Assembly: GCA_003255025.1 (NCBI GenBank)
Contig: QANY01002271.1
Span: 290,504 to 354,503, forward strand
Direction: 5' to 3'
Source: Datisca glomerata
Taxonomy: Eukaryota > Streptophyta > Magnoliopsida > Cucurbitales > Datiscaceae
Length of the DNA: 64,000 nt
Every line of letters starts with the position of its first letter. The stretch's first letter is position 1. The notes under the pieces were generated by a model that searched no databases, had not been told where the DNA came from, and was given only the letters and a program-made list of their open reading frames with translations. The position numbers were made by a program, and so were the translations under genes. Positions 1-13,509 of the stretch are shown here, one piece after another.

Positions 1-85
1 ATGGGAAATATGACTCGAACCCACGACCTCTAGGGTATGAGTGCGAGGGTTTAACTAACTACGTCAACTCAGCTTGTCAATCTTC
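1..85 (-). repeat. tRNA-like / SINE head (partial)
   Basis: Read on the minus strand, 12-21 gives GGTTCGAGTC, which matches the RNA polymerase III B box. Positions 55-66 give TGACGTAGTTAG, a slightly diverged A box, at tRNA-like spacing. The acceptor-stem partner is not visible because the window starts here. A tRNA-derived SINE head or a decayed tRNA gene would both fit; a functional tRNA cannot be claimed because the A box has mutations and the 3' end lies outside. Confidence 0.5.
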
Positions 86-285
86 ACTGTACCTTCGATG
101 TAAGATTATATGCTTGTCTTTGATGTGATTCTTGTAGTCATTCATTCTTAGAAGTTTGTTTGTTTTATGTTTCAATTTACATCCACACAAGCAATTTGTC
201 CATCACGAATAACACTTAGGCAACGTCTTTTCAGGACAAAATCCAGTATAATTGAGCAACGCAGACCAGTGAAGCCCCTGCATCA

Positions 286-933
286 ATGGAAGTGGAAGCA
301 TGTCCACCCCGGCAGATATCTGAAGCTGTGGCTTTGCCCCCAAAACCCAAATTCGAACCTTTAAAGGCTCATGAGATGTCAGATGGCCGAGTTCAGTTCC
401 GGAAGGTTTCTGTTCCACCACATCGATATTCACCTCTCAAGAAAGCATGGATGGAAATCTACACACCAATTTACGAGCAGATGAAGATTGACATTCGTAT
501 GAACCTCAAGGCTCGGAAGGTTGAGTTGAAAACAAGAGCAGAAACACCTGAGATAAGTAATTTACAGAAGTGTGCAGATTTTGTTCATGCTTTCATGCTA
601 GGTTTTGATGTAATAGATGCCATTGCGCTTCTCCGTCTGGACGAACTCTATGTAGAATCTTTTGAAATTAAGGATGTTAAGACTCTAAGGGGGGAGCACT
701 TATCTCGCGCCATTGGAAGATTGTCGGGTAAAGGTGGTAAAACAAAGTTTGCCATTGAAAACGCTACTAAGACAAGGATAGTTATTGCAGATACCAAGAT
801 TCACATATTGGGATCTTTTGCCAACATCAAAATTGCAAGGGATTCTCTCTGCAACCTCATTTTAGGATCCCCTGCTGCAAAGGTTTATTCAAAACTAAGG
901 GCAGTTACTGCTAGACTGGCTGAAAGATTTTGA
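286..933 (+). CDS. PNO1: PNO1/Dim2-like KH-domain 40S ribosome assembly factor
   Basis: The uninterrupted frame codes for 215 residues, the usual size for plant PNO1 (partner of NOB1; Dim2/Rrp20 in yeast). Members bind pre-18S rRNA near its 3' end in the nucleolus and cytoplasm and recruit the NOB1 endonuclease and the Dim1 methylase during 40S maturation. The N-terminal third is poorly conserved. The motif PPHRYSPLKKAWMEIYTPI at about residues 45-63 is a family hallmark. A C-terminal KH domain covers roughly residues 125-200, with the GKGG loop at 148-151 followed by KTKFAIENATKTRIVIAD. The frame stays open upstream to an in-frame stop at 253-255, and a possible splice acceptor (CAG at 262-264) precedes it. 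The true start could therefore be in an upstream exon; 286 is the first in-frame ATG. No break is seen. The identification is firm; only the 5' end is uncertain. Confidence 0.9.
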   Translation: MEVEACPPRQISEAVALPPKPKFEPLKAHEMSDGRVQFRKVSVPPHRYSPLKKAWMEIYTPIYEQMKIDIRMNLKARKVELKTRAETPEISNLQKCADFVHAFMLGFDVIDAIALLRLDELYVESFEIKDVKTLRGEHLSRAIGRLSGKGGKTKFAIENATKTRIVIADTKIHILGSFANIKIARDSLCNLILGSPAAKVYSKLRAVTARLAERF

Positions 934-1227
934 TCTTTGGTTTGTGACCTTTTTGTAATCCGGGATTGTTCTTCCAGATATTTGATAACTGTCTTACAGA
1001 TTTGATAATTTGTAAACCCATATGGTATCTTATAATGATTTTTATAAGTAACTTTGATTTGATTTGATTTTGCTGTTTTGTTAATTGAATGCAGTCCTCT
1101 TATACATGAAAATAAGCAGTATCGATCACTAATTAATGTGATAAGTTGGTAGTGGTAAAGACCTTCCATAGTCTCATGAGCAGTAGTTTGTACGTTCGCT
1201 TTTGTCGTAAGCATGGTAGTTTGTGCG

Positions 1228-1358
1228 TCAAAACATCCCCATCCTAAGTTATTCATAAGCAGTGGCTCGTAAAACATCCCCATCCTAAGTTATTCATAAG
1301 CATAAGCAGTGGCTCGTAAAACATCCCCATCCTAAGTTATTCATAAGCAGTGGCTCGC
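1228..1358. repeat. Short tandem repeat, ~3 copies of a 41-47 bp unit
   Basis: The unit contains ACATCCCCATCCTAAGTTAT followed by TCATAAGCAGTGGCTCG. It occurs three times in a row with near-identical sequence; the middle copy has an extra CATAAG. It lies between the 3' ends of the convergent PNO1 and DDI1 genes. Confidence 0.85.
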
Positions 1359-1730
1359 GCGTCAAAACTTCTCCATTCAAGTAAATGTACATTGTTCGAC
1401 TGAAAATGACATCCTAACTATGGTATTTGTCACTCAGATTCAGCTCACAAAAATGTGGCTTGCACAAGAGATAATCACTTGAAGAAACTCCAATAGAAGT
1501 ATCCATATGACTCAAAAGAAAGGAAACGAAAAGAAAAACATATACCAAAGGGAAATCACTCCGCATTATTTGTGTTCAAAATTTTAATTTAATTATAAAT
1601 GTTAACTTTCAATTCTGAAATATTAGAATGATATGCCATTAGGCACACGTGTCGATGAGGTAGGTTGAAATAAATTACTCAAGCCAAGGATGTAAATGTA
1701 GTAATGGCAATTCAAAGAAGTGCATCATAT

Positions 1731-4700
1731 TCAACCTCCGAAGAGAAATCCAGCTGCTTGCTCTTCATTGCCATTAAATAATTTAAGAGCTTGTATGACT
1801 GCATCTCTTCCAAATCCCAGTTCCACAAGTTTGGCTACTTTGCCCTCAAATTCAGCTCCCTGCAGAAATACAAATCACCGGATCATGGTTTCAGAAAAAA
1901 ATATTATTCTTTTCATAAGCTGATAAACAGAGACTAGGTGGACAGGGCAAGCGGAATGAAGTTTTTGCGCAAATAGAAGACGATTGAAATATAAAACTGT
2001 TAGCAGCACAATAACGTCGCAGGAACGCTTCGAAAGAAAGTTTCAAACTTGACGAGTGTTACCTGAGCAGCTCCGGCATGAGCACTTGCTGTAAGCCAAG
2101 GAAAATATAATAGTATGTTAAAATCATGTTTTCTACAGAGGAATTAATATTAAACTGAGACTTAAACAAAAAACAACATCAGTTTTATGAAGCAACATTA
2201 TTCCTTCAATAAGGGAGTTGTGAATAAAACAGCACATGAAAACATAAGAGGCTGCTTATCATTGCTAGCGCAAAGAAACAGAATCACCATCACAATACAA
2301 GGAAAAGATAACCAACTTCTTAAAGCTATCAAAAGATCAATCATGTAAGGAAGCAGAATCCACAACCTGAAGATTGACCAGCTGCTGGTGCACTACTACT
2401 CTTTTCTGTTGTCCCTGATGTCAACTGACAATCACAAGTGGAAACAATTCATCGTTAGTGAGAAAAGGGAACTTATGAAAAAACAAAATGATATGCATCG
2501 CCATGTTAAATGTGCAAGAAAAAGATGTAGATGTATGCCACTGTGTAAAATAGAAAATTTTGTTGTTAAATAGTGCGACTGGTGATGCCAAAATCAGCTA
2601 TATATCTTTTGTTATAATTCTTTTAGCTTTGGTTTGGTCTGGAAGGAAAGAAGTTCTAGTGCCATTGATGAGAGTGACAGTTCCTTGCTTTTGTGGTTTT
2701 GCACTTTTTATGCATCTCGACTCAAGAAAACGGCTTGATCGTTTCTTCCTAGAATTTATCAAAGAGAAAACCTTGACCCTTCACTCTTCACTCCTCAGTC
2801 CTGTTAAGGTTGAGATAACCCTTTCTTAAGTCTGAATATTTTCTGAACGAAAATGTTTTAAACGAAATGGACAGCAATGATAAGAGCGAAACTCATGATA
2901 ATAGTAAGGTGGAGAAAAGATCGACAAAGAAATGTAACTTTCCTATTCATGCATAAATGGTGGGAAAAATTTGATCGTACAACTCCATAATCGTAGTCAT
3001 CTAAACTTCAAGACTGGCATTAGAGGTCACTGGACAAATTTTCAACAGGTCCTCATTCCAATTGGCAGTACATGATATTGATACTCTTAATTTCTTTAAT
3101 CTGATTATGTGTAGAAAATATGAGTCTGATAGCTAAACAGCAGATTCTATATGCATAACAACAGAGAAATGAAGTTGGTTACATAAAGAAAATTTTGCTA
3201 AGATGATGGAGCCAAAAAAAATACGCTTACAAGATCTCCAGAACTCGAAGCTTGCTTGGAGTACCTTTCTTCATCCAGGTAACGAGATGGGATGTCTTTC
3301 TCTGATAATAAATTATTAAAACTGTTGGTGATAAATAAAAAAAACCTTGGATCTTGCAAGAGATGCAAACATCAATTTGAGCATACTTTAGCAAGTTGCA
3401 AACAAACACATTAAGGGCATACGCAGGGGAAAATAGTAGTTGAAGTTAGCAACTCTAATTAATACAGAGTAGCAAAGACAGACCTTGCAAAAATGGTACA
3501 GAAACTTCTCCTCCACCAACTCTTAGAACATTGTCGTTCAAGTCTATAATGCACTGCAGACGTGATCTAATTTGAAAACGTCTTGTGAAGAATAAGTGTG
3601 TAGACAGATTGTTCGCTATAGTTTTCGTTTATAATTTACCTGGTGCTTACGAAGCATATCTAAGCCAAAGAGAAATTCCATGTTTGGAGAGTCCAGTACC
3701 AAAAATGAGCATGGGTAAAATATATTACCAATCTACAAAAAAACGTTGTAAAGGAGTTAAACCAGGATTTATAATAATGTATGGCTTCATATAAGTGAAC
3801 AGAAGTTTGTTACTGAAGTGACCAAAAGAAAAATGCGAAGTTGCTTATCTGAATGCAGATATTAACTCCATTGACCATATATGAGATAAGTACACCACAA
3901 TACAAGAAAAAAGTTTAACCAGCACAATATATATAGCATCACCATATATCTGAATACAAAAGGACAAATACGTCTAACAATATTCTAAAACTTATTAAAG
4001 ATAAATGAGTAAATATTAGAAGTACCTAAGAAAGCTAAAAAAATACCTTTATTGGAGCTACATGTATTCGACCTAATATCTCTGTTTGACCAACTCCATG
4101 AGCAATGCCCTTATAACGTTGATCTAAAAGCCTCAACAATCTACAGGACATTATACCAACAGCATTACAACAATCAGCGTTTCTATTTCAAGCTATAGCC
4201 AGACTAAATACCATAATGTTTAAATTAACAATGGAACGGGAACTGCAGGATAAATATGGTAGAAAAAAATTAGCTCTTCCATACCAAAAAATAATGATGA
4301 AGAAATTTTTTGACAAGGTTGACCATCCAGACTAAAGTGGTAATACAGATTCACCACCTTGGTCCCTTCCTCGACCCAGCTATACACCACTTTTCAAAGG
4401 TCAAACAATGCATTCTGAGCACCCTTCAGCTGGAAGTGGTCATTTTTTGGATAAAAAGGAGACGTCTGACGGGTAATGTGAAAAAAGTTTATGTGGAGTT
4501 GGGTTAAATCTAAATTGAGGACCTCTGTTAGCAAAATACTATACAGATTCATATAGATGGGGGAATAAATGTCACCCTTGATGTCTTACCAAATAATATA
4601 CACCAATTAAGCAAACCTTCAAAATTTACAAATCATGTTTCTTATCAAAATACATTCATACATACATATATATATACACACACGCACATACACACACACT

Positions 4701-7509
4701 CCAATTAAGCATTAGGAGCCTCTGTTTCAAAATTTAAAACCTTAATATGCCAAAATGAAGCACACTTAATTGATAATTCCGTTGACAATCATATTATAAC
4801 TGTATATCAATATAAGGAGTTGTGTATCATCGTAGTCAACGACTCCAATATTACATGCATTATATTTCTAGAAACTAATCATATCATCTAAATCACGTGC
4901 ATAAACAACCAAACCTCAGTTATATTACAGCATATGAATCAGCACATACCCGCATCGTTCAGCACAACTCTTTGATATAATTGTTGACTGAGCTCCACTA
5001 TCAACAAATGCCTGAAACAAAGATAGAAGCAGGAGGGATCATGCTAAGTTTTTAACTACTTTCCCTAAATCAATAGATGGGAACCATAAAACATCATAAA
5101 GACTATTATTTGAATTATCACCAAATTACAAATAATATTCTTTAAATTATATTGAGAATTAAAAGAATCAAAACCAAAAACTGTACAGCCTTTTGGTCAT
5201 CTCATATCTTACTGGAATGAATTGTGAGTGCACCCAAAGTGGGTGTTTCACCATCTAGTTACCTTCAAGGGGACACCATTGACCTCCATATCAACATACA
5301 GCATAACCTGAAGCGTTAATAAGAAATCTTATATTTGATTTAAGAAAATATGGGACCTAAAAACCAGTGGCTGAAAATCATACTAACCACCCTTGCAAAA
5401 GCTTCAGGATTATGTTCTAAGGCAGCCGCCCAATTTTCGTCAATTCCTTTCTGTCAATAAAGTTTACAAAATGCAATCAGCATTAGAATTAGTACTTTGC
5501 ACAACAGTAGCTCAATTCAATTGCATGTTTCAAATAAACTCAATTCTTCCACGACATACAAATGCTTCAGAGGAATTCCTCCAAAGTCTTTGTGTGGGTG
5601 TGTGTTTATTTGTCTAGGATGGCATGGTTATAATTTAAGTTCCTGACCTAATATCTAACTCATTTCACACTCCACTTGACAACCCAGCCAATGCCATGAG
5701 ATGATAAGGGTTATTTCAATCAGTTATAAAGTGATAAATAATTTATTTCTCAACTAAAAGATAAAGAAACACTCACCTGCCGAATAGCAGCTTCAATCTT
5801 CTTTTGGGCTTCAATATCAAACGGATCTGCATAAAGAAGAGCCTATTTGCAAGTAAAAGGACATATCAAACGGCTTTCTTCGTCAATTATAGAGGAATAA
5901 GAAGACACATCAGATTAGTTTCTCTTAATATGTGGCCTGCCTTGTTTATAAAAGAACAAAAGACACATCAGATTAACACTCACACGTTCCTCTTCTTTCT
6001 GACGTCTTAATTCAGAATTTTGCCGATGCCGCTGTCGTAAAACTTCTTGTAATTTGTTCAGATCATTTCCAATAATAGCTTGTGCTAACTCAGGATCAGT
6101 CTGCAAAGTCAAAGAACACAGTAATAGAGGATCCCAAAACCTAAGGAAACATGTGAACAGTTATCTTTAAACACAATAACGATTTTACACCATCACATAA
6201 AAATTCAGTGTCCACAAACCAACTGCCAATAGCATTTTCCACAAAATAATGTTACAACATAACTAGTTGTCTACCATGCCAACATATCGTATTAAGCAAC
6301 ATCAAAAGGTTATGCAATTATGATGTGAAAGGATCACCTCAGGAGCTAAACTCACAGGAATGCTAAATCATATACTTAAAAACAAAAGTTGATAGTAAAG
6401 CTTTGAAGAAAGAGACCATCATTTTACCTGAAATAGTTGGGCCATCGTATTAGAATCACGTCGTATGTGCTGCTGGAGAGTTCCTGGGTTTACAGCAGAC
6501 CCATCGGGGTTAATGCCCAATTCATTGGTGGAAGCACTGAAATATAATGAACAAGTACAACACGTAGAATCCATCAATCACAGCACCGTAAATAACGGCA
6601 TTTGAAGCATAATTGGGAATAAACAAAAAAGGGGAAACAGCTGAAAGATGAAGAAAGAGGAAACTGCAATCATTGCATCGAAACAATGACCCCACCATTT
6701 AAACAGTGAGATTCAAAAAAGTAAGAACATCCACCACTTGTTACTCTTCTAAGTTCCATTATTCAACATAAAAGATAATAGAATTGGCAGTAAACTTCCT
6801 AAATCATAAGGGATAAAGATCTTGATATGTTAGGTCAGCTTTGTACATTTCCTGTCAGAGTTACATGTAATGTAATTAGAAATAACTGGATATCACAATT
6901 TTGCATTCTGAGCTGCTGGGAGCATAAGAAGTCCAAATAAGATGAACGCTTAAAGCAACCTGACGTAATCAAGTAATCAAGTGAACTCATAAAATGCTTG
7001 TTCACATAATGGAGATACTTAGGGGCACTTACATGCTTGCATCAGTATTCATTTTGACTGACAGCAGTTAAGCGCATTAAAAATTATACCATAGATCTAT
7101 GTCACCTTGTCCATAACGTCGTAGGAATTAGAGATCAACAAGGTGCAGTTCAGAACATTTATCTTTATTAGTATAAGGGCTAAAAAACATTTATCTTTAT
7201 TAGTATAAACATTTATCTTTATAAGAAGAGAAGTATTATGTGAAAGCATACCTAGATGGGGTTGCAGAATTAGAAACCATCATAATCAGGTCCTCGTCTT
7301 TGACACCCAAAGCACTCAATTTATCTGAGTTCCTCATCTCTTTGCCATTGTATAGCAGCTGCTGCTGTTGAAGTGGCACTTGTGTCTGCTTGTACCCAAT
7401 GAAGTAGCATATAGTCAACAAATTCACAACTGAATTATATATCTACCTAAAGTTCCGACTTCCAGTAACGTATCTGACACTTTGGTTACCATGAAAATCC
7501 TAGCACGTG

Positions 7510-7553
<44 letters not shown>

Positions 7554-7998
7554 GCACTGTACAATAGTATTATTCCGACAAAAAATTGAAAATTTCTCCT
7601 GAAAGTTTACTGACCAGACAGTTGAAGCTTGAGTCCGAATTTTTCTTAATTATTCTCTCTTGAATGCAAGTAATGAAAAATTAAAATTTTCTATCTAACT
7701 CTGATTCTTAACATGGCCTATTGCAGCACCATATACATTAAAACCGAAGCAGACGGATAGAGGAATCCTCACCTCCACTTCAAGCAGAGCTTTCACGTTT
7801 TCAACCTATTGAAAAGATTCAAGCAAAAGGAAACGGTGTAAATTAAGCATTATGCTTGAAACGGAAATTCAATGCACATGTTGAATAAAGAATGAATGGA
7901 GGTTGTTGGGGTAAAAGAGATTTAAGTTTTACAGATTCCTGAGGATCGACATCCAATGAGAGAATCTGTTCGTCGGCGGTCATTACGGTGATCTTCAT
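1731..7998 (-). CDS. DDI1: DDI1-like ubiquitin receptor / retroviral-like aspartic protease
   Basis: I could assemble 16 exons, high to low coordinate: 7998-7933, 7805-7773, 7385-7252, 6536-6428, 6100-5984, 5842-5777, 5450-5391, 5307-5263, 5011-4950, 4140-4047, 3732-3640, 3553-3484, 3301-3231, 2424-2367, 2088-2063, 1859-1731. All have GT/AG borders, and the lengths sum to 1233 nt (410 residues plus stop), so the phases agree throughout. The protein starts [20 protein letters not shown]. Domains: ubiquitin-like ~1-75; helical linker ~100-200; retroviral-protease-like domain with the catalytic DSGAQ at 214-218 and a later [16 protein letters not shown] segment; C-terminal UBA domain at about 370-408, ending in LFGG. 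Known family role: DDI1 carries ubiquitinated cargo to the proteasome and cleaves highly ubiquitinated proteins. The active-site aspartate is intact and nothing looks broken. Length matches plant orthologues. Confidence 0.95.
4655..4699. repeat. Compound microsatellite (CATA/TA/CA) in a DDI1 intron
   Basis: A run of CATA, then TA, then CACA repeats, imperfect, inside the intron between the exons at 5011-4950 and 4140-4047. Confidence 0.85.
7519..7552. repeat. (GA)n microsatellite in a DDI1 intron
   Basis: About 17 uninterrupted GA units in the intron between the second and third coding exons of DDI1. Confidence 0.95.
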
Positions 7999-7999
7999 C

Positions 8000-9000
8000 T
8001 TCTTCTTCCACCTGCTGCTTCGTACTTGGATCTCTCTGCGTCTTGGAATTTGGGATTTGGAGGTATAAATATTTCTTACTCAACGAGGTTTTATGTGTTG
8101 CTTTTTTCTTCTACCTCAGGTCGAAGTCAATGTGAAAACAAAGAGCCTCAGTCTCTTACGGCTTCTGCTACGGTACATAGAGTGTAACGTACAATAACTT
8201 AAATTATCTTTTGATCATTATTATGGAATTTACAAGATAAATTTAACCTTTTTTTAAGAAACTACATTTTATAACTAAGAAAATCATACAAACATCATAG
8301 AATATGATTAGATCTAAATATAAATTTATTATTACAAGCACGAGATAAGATCAGTAAGCATCTACTTAAGTTTAGGGAGAGAATCATGCGCATAAACAAT
8401 ACACAAATATAGAGCACGGTTGACTTGCTTCACAAGTCCTCCACCAACCACATCTGACTTGGCCAGCTAGCACTGCAAAAACATATATGCATAAAGAGCA
8501 AGATAATTTCGAACAAATTTGGGAACTCTGGTTGTGATGTATGCAAAACAGGTCCCGAAAACTCCACAAAAACCATATCTGAAGAGATAAAACCACCCAA
8601 TACCATAGTTCTAGTGAACTAAGGTCTACACAACCGGTAAACACAAAAAAACTTCCAAAATCAGAAGAAATCCCCTAGAAACGCAGAGGACAAACCTAAC
8701 AGTGTAAAGAAAATGAAAAAACAGAATGGAAGGGAAAAGAAAACGAGAGGGAAACAGAGAGCGCAGAGGGGTAAGGGATGAAAACAGAGGAGATGGAAAA
8801 CAGAGAGAGAGGAGGAAAAGAAGAAAAGACAGAGGAGGAGGAAGAGGAAAATAAAGTCCGAACGGAAAAGTAGTGGGATGAGAAAGAAGAAACAAGGGGA
8901 AAATAGGCAAAAAAAACTGGTCATGAGGAGAGCAATGGAGCTCTCCCCATGACGGCCGACACGGGCACAAAGGGGCAAGGGAGAACGTTGAGTGGTATAT
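8000..9000. other. Upstream region of DDI1; purine-rich tract
   Basis: This holds the DDI1 5' untranslated region and promoter, read to the left. On the minus strand a TATA-like ATATTTATACC lies about 65-75 bp upstream of the DDI1 start. Positions ~8690-8900 are strongly purine-biased on the plus strand, which opens long low-complexity frames on the minus strand that I do not regard as genes. No protein similarity is recognisable. Confidence 0.5.
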
Positions 9001-12000
9001 AAATTTAACTCTTATACAGTATAATCTATGTACTTTAAAAAAATTTCATCTTTTCACTTTACAAAAATTTTCGATTATTTTTTGAAAAGACCTATCTATG
9101 TACGTCTTTTCCACGAAATGTGACTTCAGAAAATGTTAAATTATCTCGCACTAGATTTTGGTTAGGAAAAATTTTATACTAGACATTGGTATAGCATTCT
9201 GACGCTGCTATTAACACTTGCTAAATATGAGTCTAATAAATAATTTTGCTACGTAGTTACTGAATTCAACAGAAATTTTTTAAATCAAATACCAACTTAG
9301 TCTTGTCCCTTATAAAAAAATTCAAATTTTATAAATAAAATTTATAGTCATAGTTTTATTGTTTTTTTTAAAGAGACTCTTTTTAAATTTCTCTCAATTT
9401 TTAACTGTTTTCCCATTTTTACTTTGTTGAGAAGATTTTTACCTTGTTGAGTTTTTTTCGAAATTGATTAATGTCAGACACTTACATCTTGTGGTTCGTG
9501 TCATACATCACCCAATTGTTCTTAAATTTATAACTTCATAGAAAAATTATTTTCCGCCTTATTAAAATACTTTTCCTATTTTATAAATACTAATCACCCC
9601 CTGTTATTCAGTTAATACTTTTAACTATTTATGGATTAGAAATTAGATTAGATGAGTAAAAATATAAGTAGAATTTTAAATTAATATTAAAAATAAAAAA
9701 TATGTATTATTTATAAAATTATTGTAAATCAAAACTAAAAGTAAAATAGTAATAATAATAAATAATTAGCTTGTTTGTAATCTTAAAATTACACTACAAC
9801 ACATTTCTTTTGAATGGTATAGAAGATTAGTTTATTTCATCAATTTTTCTGAAAATGTGGAAGAGTCACGTGAATTAAAAATCTAAAGGAGGTTCATGAC
9901 CAAGGGTAAAGATGCCCGAGTAACGGTTATTTTGGAATGTACTAGTTGTGTTCAAAATTGTGTTAATAAATAATCAATGGGAATTTTCAGATATATTACT
10001 CAAAAGAATCGACACAATACTCCATATTCTTAAGAGATTATTATATCGTATTAAGAGACAATTCTTCTTATTTAAAAATATATTAACGTCTTTATTTAAA
10101 TACATTAATATGAACTTTTATGTTCCCGATAACATAAATATTGCAATATGTTTAATTTATAAATCTCTTGTGAAATTTTTATCTTTAACTTAGAGAAAAA
10201 TATGTTTTATAAAATATCTCGAATTTTATCTTGACGGAGATTTACAATTCTTAACTACATAACTTTGTAAAATTTTTTAATTACACTAACAATTTTTAAA
10301 CAAATTATTATTTAATAAAAAATAAAATTTTATTATTTGAATCAAAAGAGAAAAGATGTAAAATACCTAACTTGTATCATATTTCAAGCGAATGTAAAGA
10401 GTAGAAAGATGAATCAAAAGTTTCTCTCTTTGAACTTTTTTAATACAATATAGATATAAATATAGATATAAATATAGTTGTAAATATAGATATAGATATA
10501 ACTGTAAATATAGATTTGAATGCTCGAACATAAGAAAAAAAAAGATAAAAACGATATGACCCATTTTTTTCTTTTTCTACCTATTTTATTAACATGTTTG
10601 CTTCCGTTCAAATCAGATGAGGACTCAAATTTTGTTTGTTTGCATCTACTAACTCAATGGATCATAATCTAAAATATATGACAATACCAAAATGCCTTTA
10701 GTAAAATGAGTTGTTTCAACCATTATAATTTTTTTAATATTTACTACACATGTCACTATTTACATTTATGATAATTTTATGTATTTTTATATATTCCTTT
10801 AAATTAATGTGTTAACTATATATTTACTAGTAGTGATATATATTGTTAAGAGCTTATTATATTAATTATAGATAACTTTTTTTTATTATGCACATTATAT
10901 ATATCTATAATATATTAGAAGCGGCAAGACAATGAGAATCATTTTTTGATCATTTTCTCCAACCATGAATCCTAAATTTCTTAAATGACCATCAAGAGAT
11001 TAACTCAGCAATAAATTTTAAGTATTTATTTCTAATAAACATCTAAAATACTATTAATTAAAATTTTTATTCGATCTTCTGAATCAATTTTTACTTGTTT
11101 GTGTTTTGGAAATAAACAAAGTCCTTTTAAATTAACATTTTTGGACATTAATTTTATTGTAAATCCACTGATTAAATTCAAGAAATAACTAATTTTTTTT
11201 ATAATAATTTGTTATCAAATGGATAGATTTTATTTTCAATTGTTGGTTAATTAGTATTAAGAAAGATACCATGAATCATATTTATCCAAATATTATCTCT
11301 ATCATTTTTTATGGAAGTTTCATTTATGATTGAGAGCAACAAAAAAAATTTGTATTCGTCCGCGGTAAGGTCCATTCATCAATTACTCTCAATAAGTTAT
11401 CTTAAATTAAATTTATATTATTTTTATTACACATTTAGACTAAAAATATTAATTGAACACTTATGATTTTGGTTTAAATAGCTAGACTAACTTCAAAAAA
11501 GATCGACGTGTGAGTAATAGTAAGTTGTGAAAATGAATAGATTAAAATTACTAATAAGTTTAACAAATATAGATAATGTATTATAGGTTAAGAATTGCAC
11601 ATATCTATAAGACATATCTTGAATAATAATGCATTAAAAATCACATGAGAATAAAAATATTTTATGAATGATTTTATCTAAGCTATTTACTATTCTACGT
11701 GACCATTTACTATTTGATACGTTCAAATATGATTTATTGATAAGTATACTTATACACATATTTAACGGGTTCACTTAATAAAATTAAATAAAAATATTTT
11801 AATTATTCATTCTAATATATTAATTATTAATTTTGATTAATTAATAATTAACTAAGATACATTTTAAAGTTATTGTGTTTATTAATTTGTTAACTTTAAT
11901 TTTTTATCTCTCACTCTTTTCATACTTCTTACAAAATAAAATATTTTATTTTTACTCTCATCTGCAAGTATTTTAACACAAAGAAGTAAATAAATCAAAA

Positions 12001-12580
12001 TTTGATAGCTTATCACCATTTTAATACTTTCATTATCTATAAATTATATTAAATCAATGCACAAAAATATTATACGTATTAAACTATTATATCACGTGCA
12101 ACTCGCGTAGCTCATGACTAGTATATATATATATATATATATAATTTTATTTTATATGATTGGTTAAGATAAAACCATATTAATGTAAGCATGGGGAATC
12201 CCATCAAGCGTGGGTTACTCACGGATTTTTTATCTATTCTTTCATGTTGTATTATGTGTAGAATTTGTTAAAAAATAAAATTAATAATTTCATAAGTAGA
12301 GAGGGAAATAGAGAAAGACTCACTAAAATGTAGAGATAAATTAAAATACTCAAATAAAATAATGTATAGATAAATTCAAACATATTACAAGAGAAAGGAA
12401 GGTAATTAAAAGGTAGATATCATGCTGAATAGTCCACTTTACTATTAAGTTTATTATACGCCCTAAAGAAATTAGAAGTTAAATTAATGGTCATTTTGCT
12501 TTTTTGGTAGTTTTAATACTACACATCATTTTTAATATAGATTTTTTTTATTTGTAATCTTTTTTGATATGTGACCCCAC
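9001..12580. other. AT-rich intergenic spacer without recognisable genes
   Basis: Very AT-rich sequence with no frame I recognise. It contains an imperfect TATAGA-type repeat at about 10447-10515 and a TA microsatellite near 12.1 kb. Decayed mobile-element sequence is possible but no termini are evident. Confidence 0.6.
12122..12144. repeat. (TA)n microsatellite
   Basis: About 11 uninterrupted TA units in AT-rich spacer. Confidence 0.95.
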
Positions 12581-12958
12581 TGGATTTCAATTTCAAACCT
12601 TACAATCTTTTATTTCTACCCCAAATTAAAAACTCAATTCTCTTCCCTTCCTCCTCACCCACTCGACCAATTTCCCCCGAATTAAAAACTCCTTCAACGA
12701 TAGCCTTCTCTTCTCTTCGTCTTCATCACTGATTCACTTGATTCACTTCCTTCCTGCCTCCTGGTCGTGGTTCCTATTCTACTCACGACGACGGTCGACA
12801 ATGACGAGTCGATGATGTTCGACGACAACCTGCACGAGTCGCATGACAGTCCTCTCTGGACCTCCGATCTATGTCTCTGCTCTGCATGACCGACGGTCTT
12901 CTCTCTCCAGGTTCGCCTTCTTCTCTTATCTCTCTCGCTCTCAATTTTTGATATATAT

Positions 12959-12978
12959 ATGTGTGTGTGTGTGTGTGT
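12959..12978. repeat. (GT)n microsatellite
   Basis: About nine GT units following a short TA run, just downstream of a pyrimidine-rich, GC-richer stretch (12590-12910) that resembles the 5' leader of the hAT element gene. Confidence 0.9.
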
Positions 12979-13509
12979 TTTGTTGTTGATTATTGTTGAT
13001 TGTTGTGTATTCTTGAGTATTTGAGTTTATGATATGTATTTTGTTGGTTAGGTATAAATTGAGTTATGTGATAGATTTTGTGGATGATGATGATGATATG
13101 CAATAGATCTTGTGGATGATGAGTTATAGATTGAGTTATGTGATATACCACATAATAAAATGGATTTTGTTAAGCTTTTTGCTGTTTAATTAGTCTTATA
13201 GATATTGTTAGTCTTATAATAAAGTGGATTTTGTTTATTGATTATGGAGAAATTGTGTAGAAAATTAGAAATTATGGTTGATAGTGATTGTTAGGAATCT
13301 GATGCAGTTTTATGGCTTATTATTTATTAGGAATTTGTTTTGTGCTAAAATGAAAAAAATTTCAAAAGAAAATCAATGGAATCAGAATAAGTGGATAAAC
13401 ATTCACAACCTTCTTCTAGTTCTAGATAAATTCGTCTTGAGGTCGACTTGAATCATCTACATTCAGATCCTGGATTATGGATTCGAATAACAGATTATCC
13501 ATCCAAATG

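Noticed and set aside
2560..2829. Plus-strand 89-residue hydrophobic frame
   Set aside because: It lies within a DDI1 intron on the opposite strand and has no recognisable similarity.
8626..8978. Overlapping minus-strand frames of 114 and 105 residues rich in Phe, Leu and Ser
   Set aside because: They arise from a purine-rich low-complexity tract on the plus strand; two frames are open at once and no domain is recognisable.
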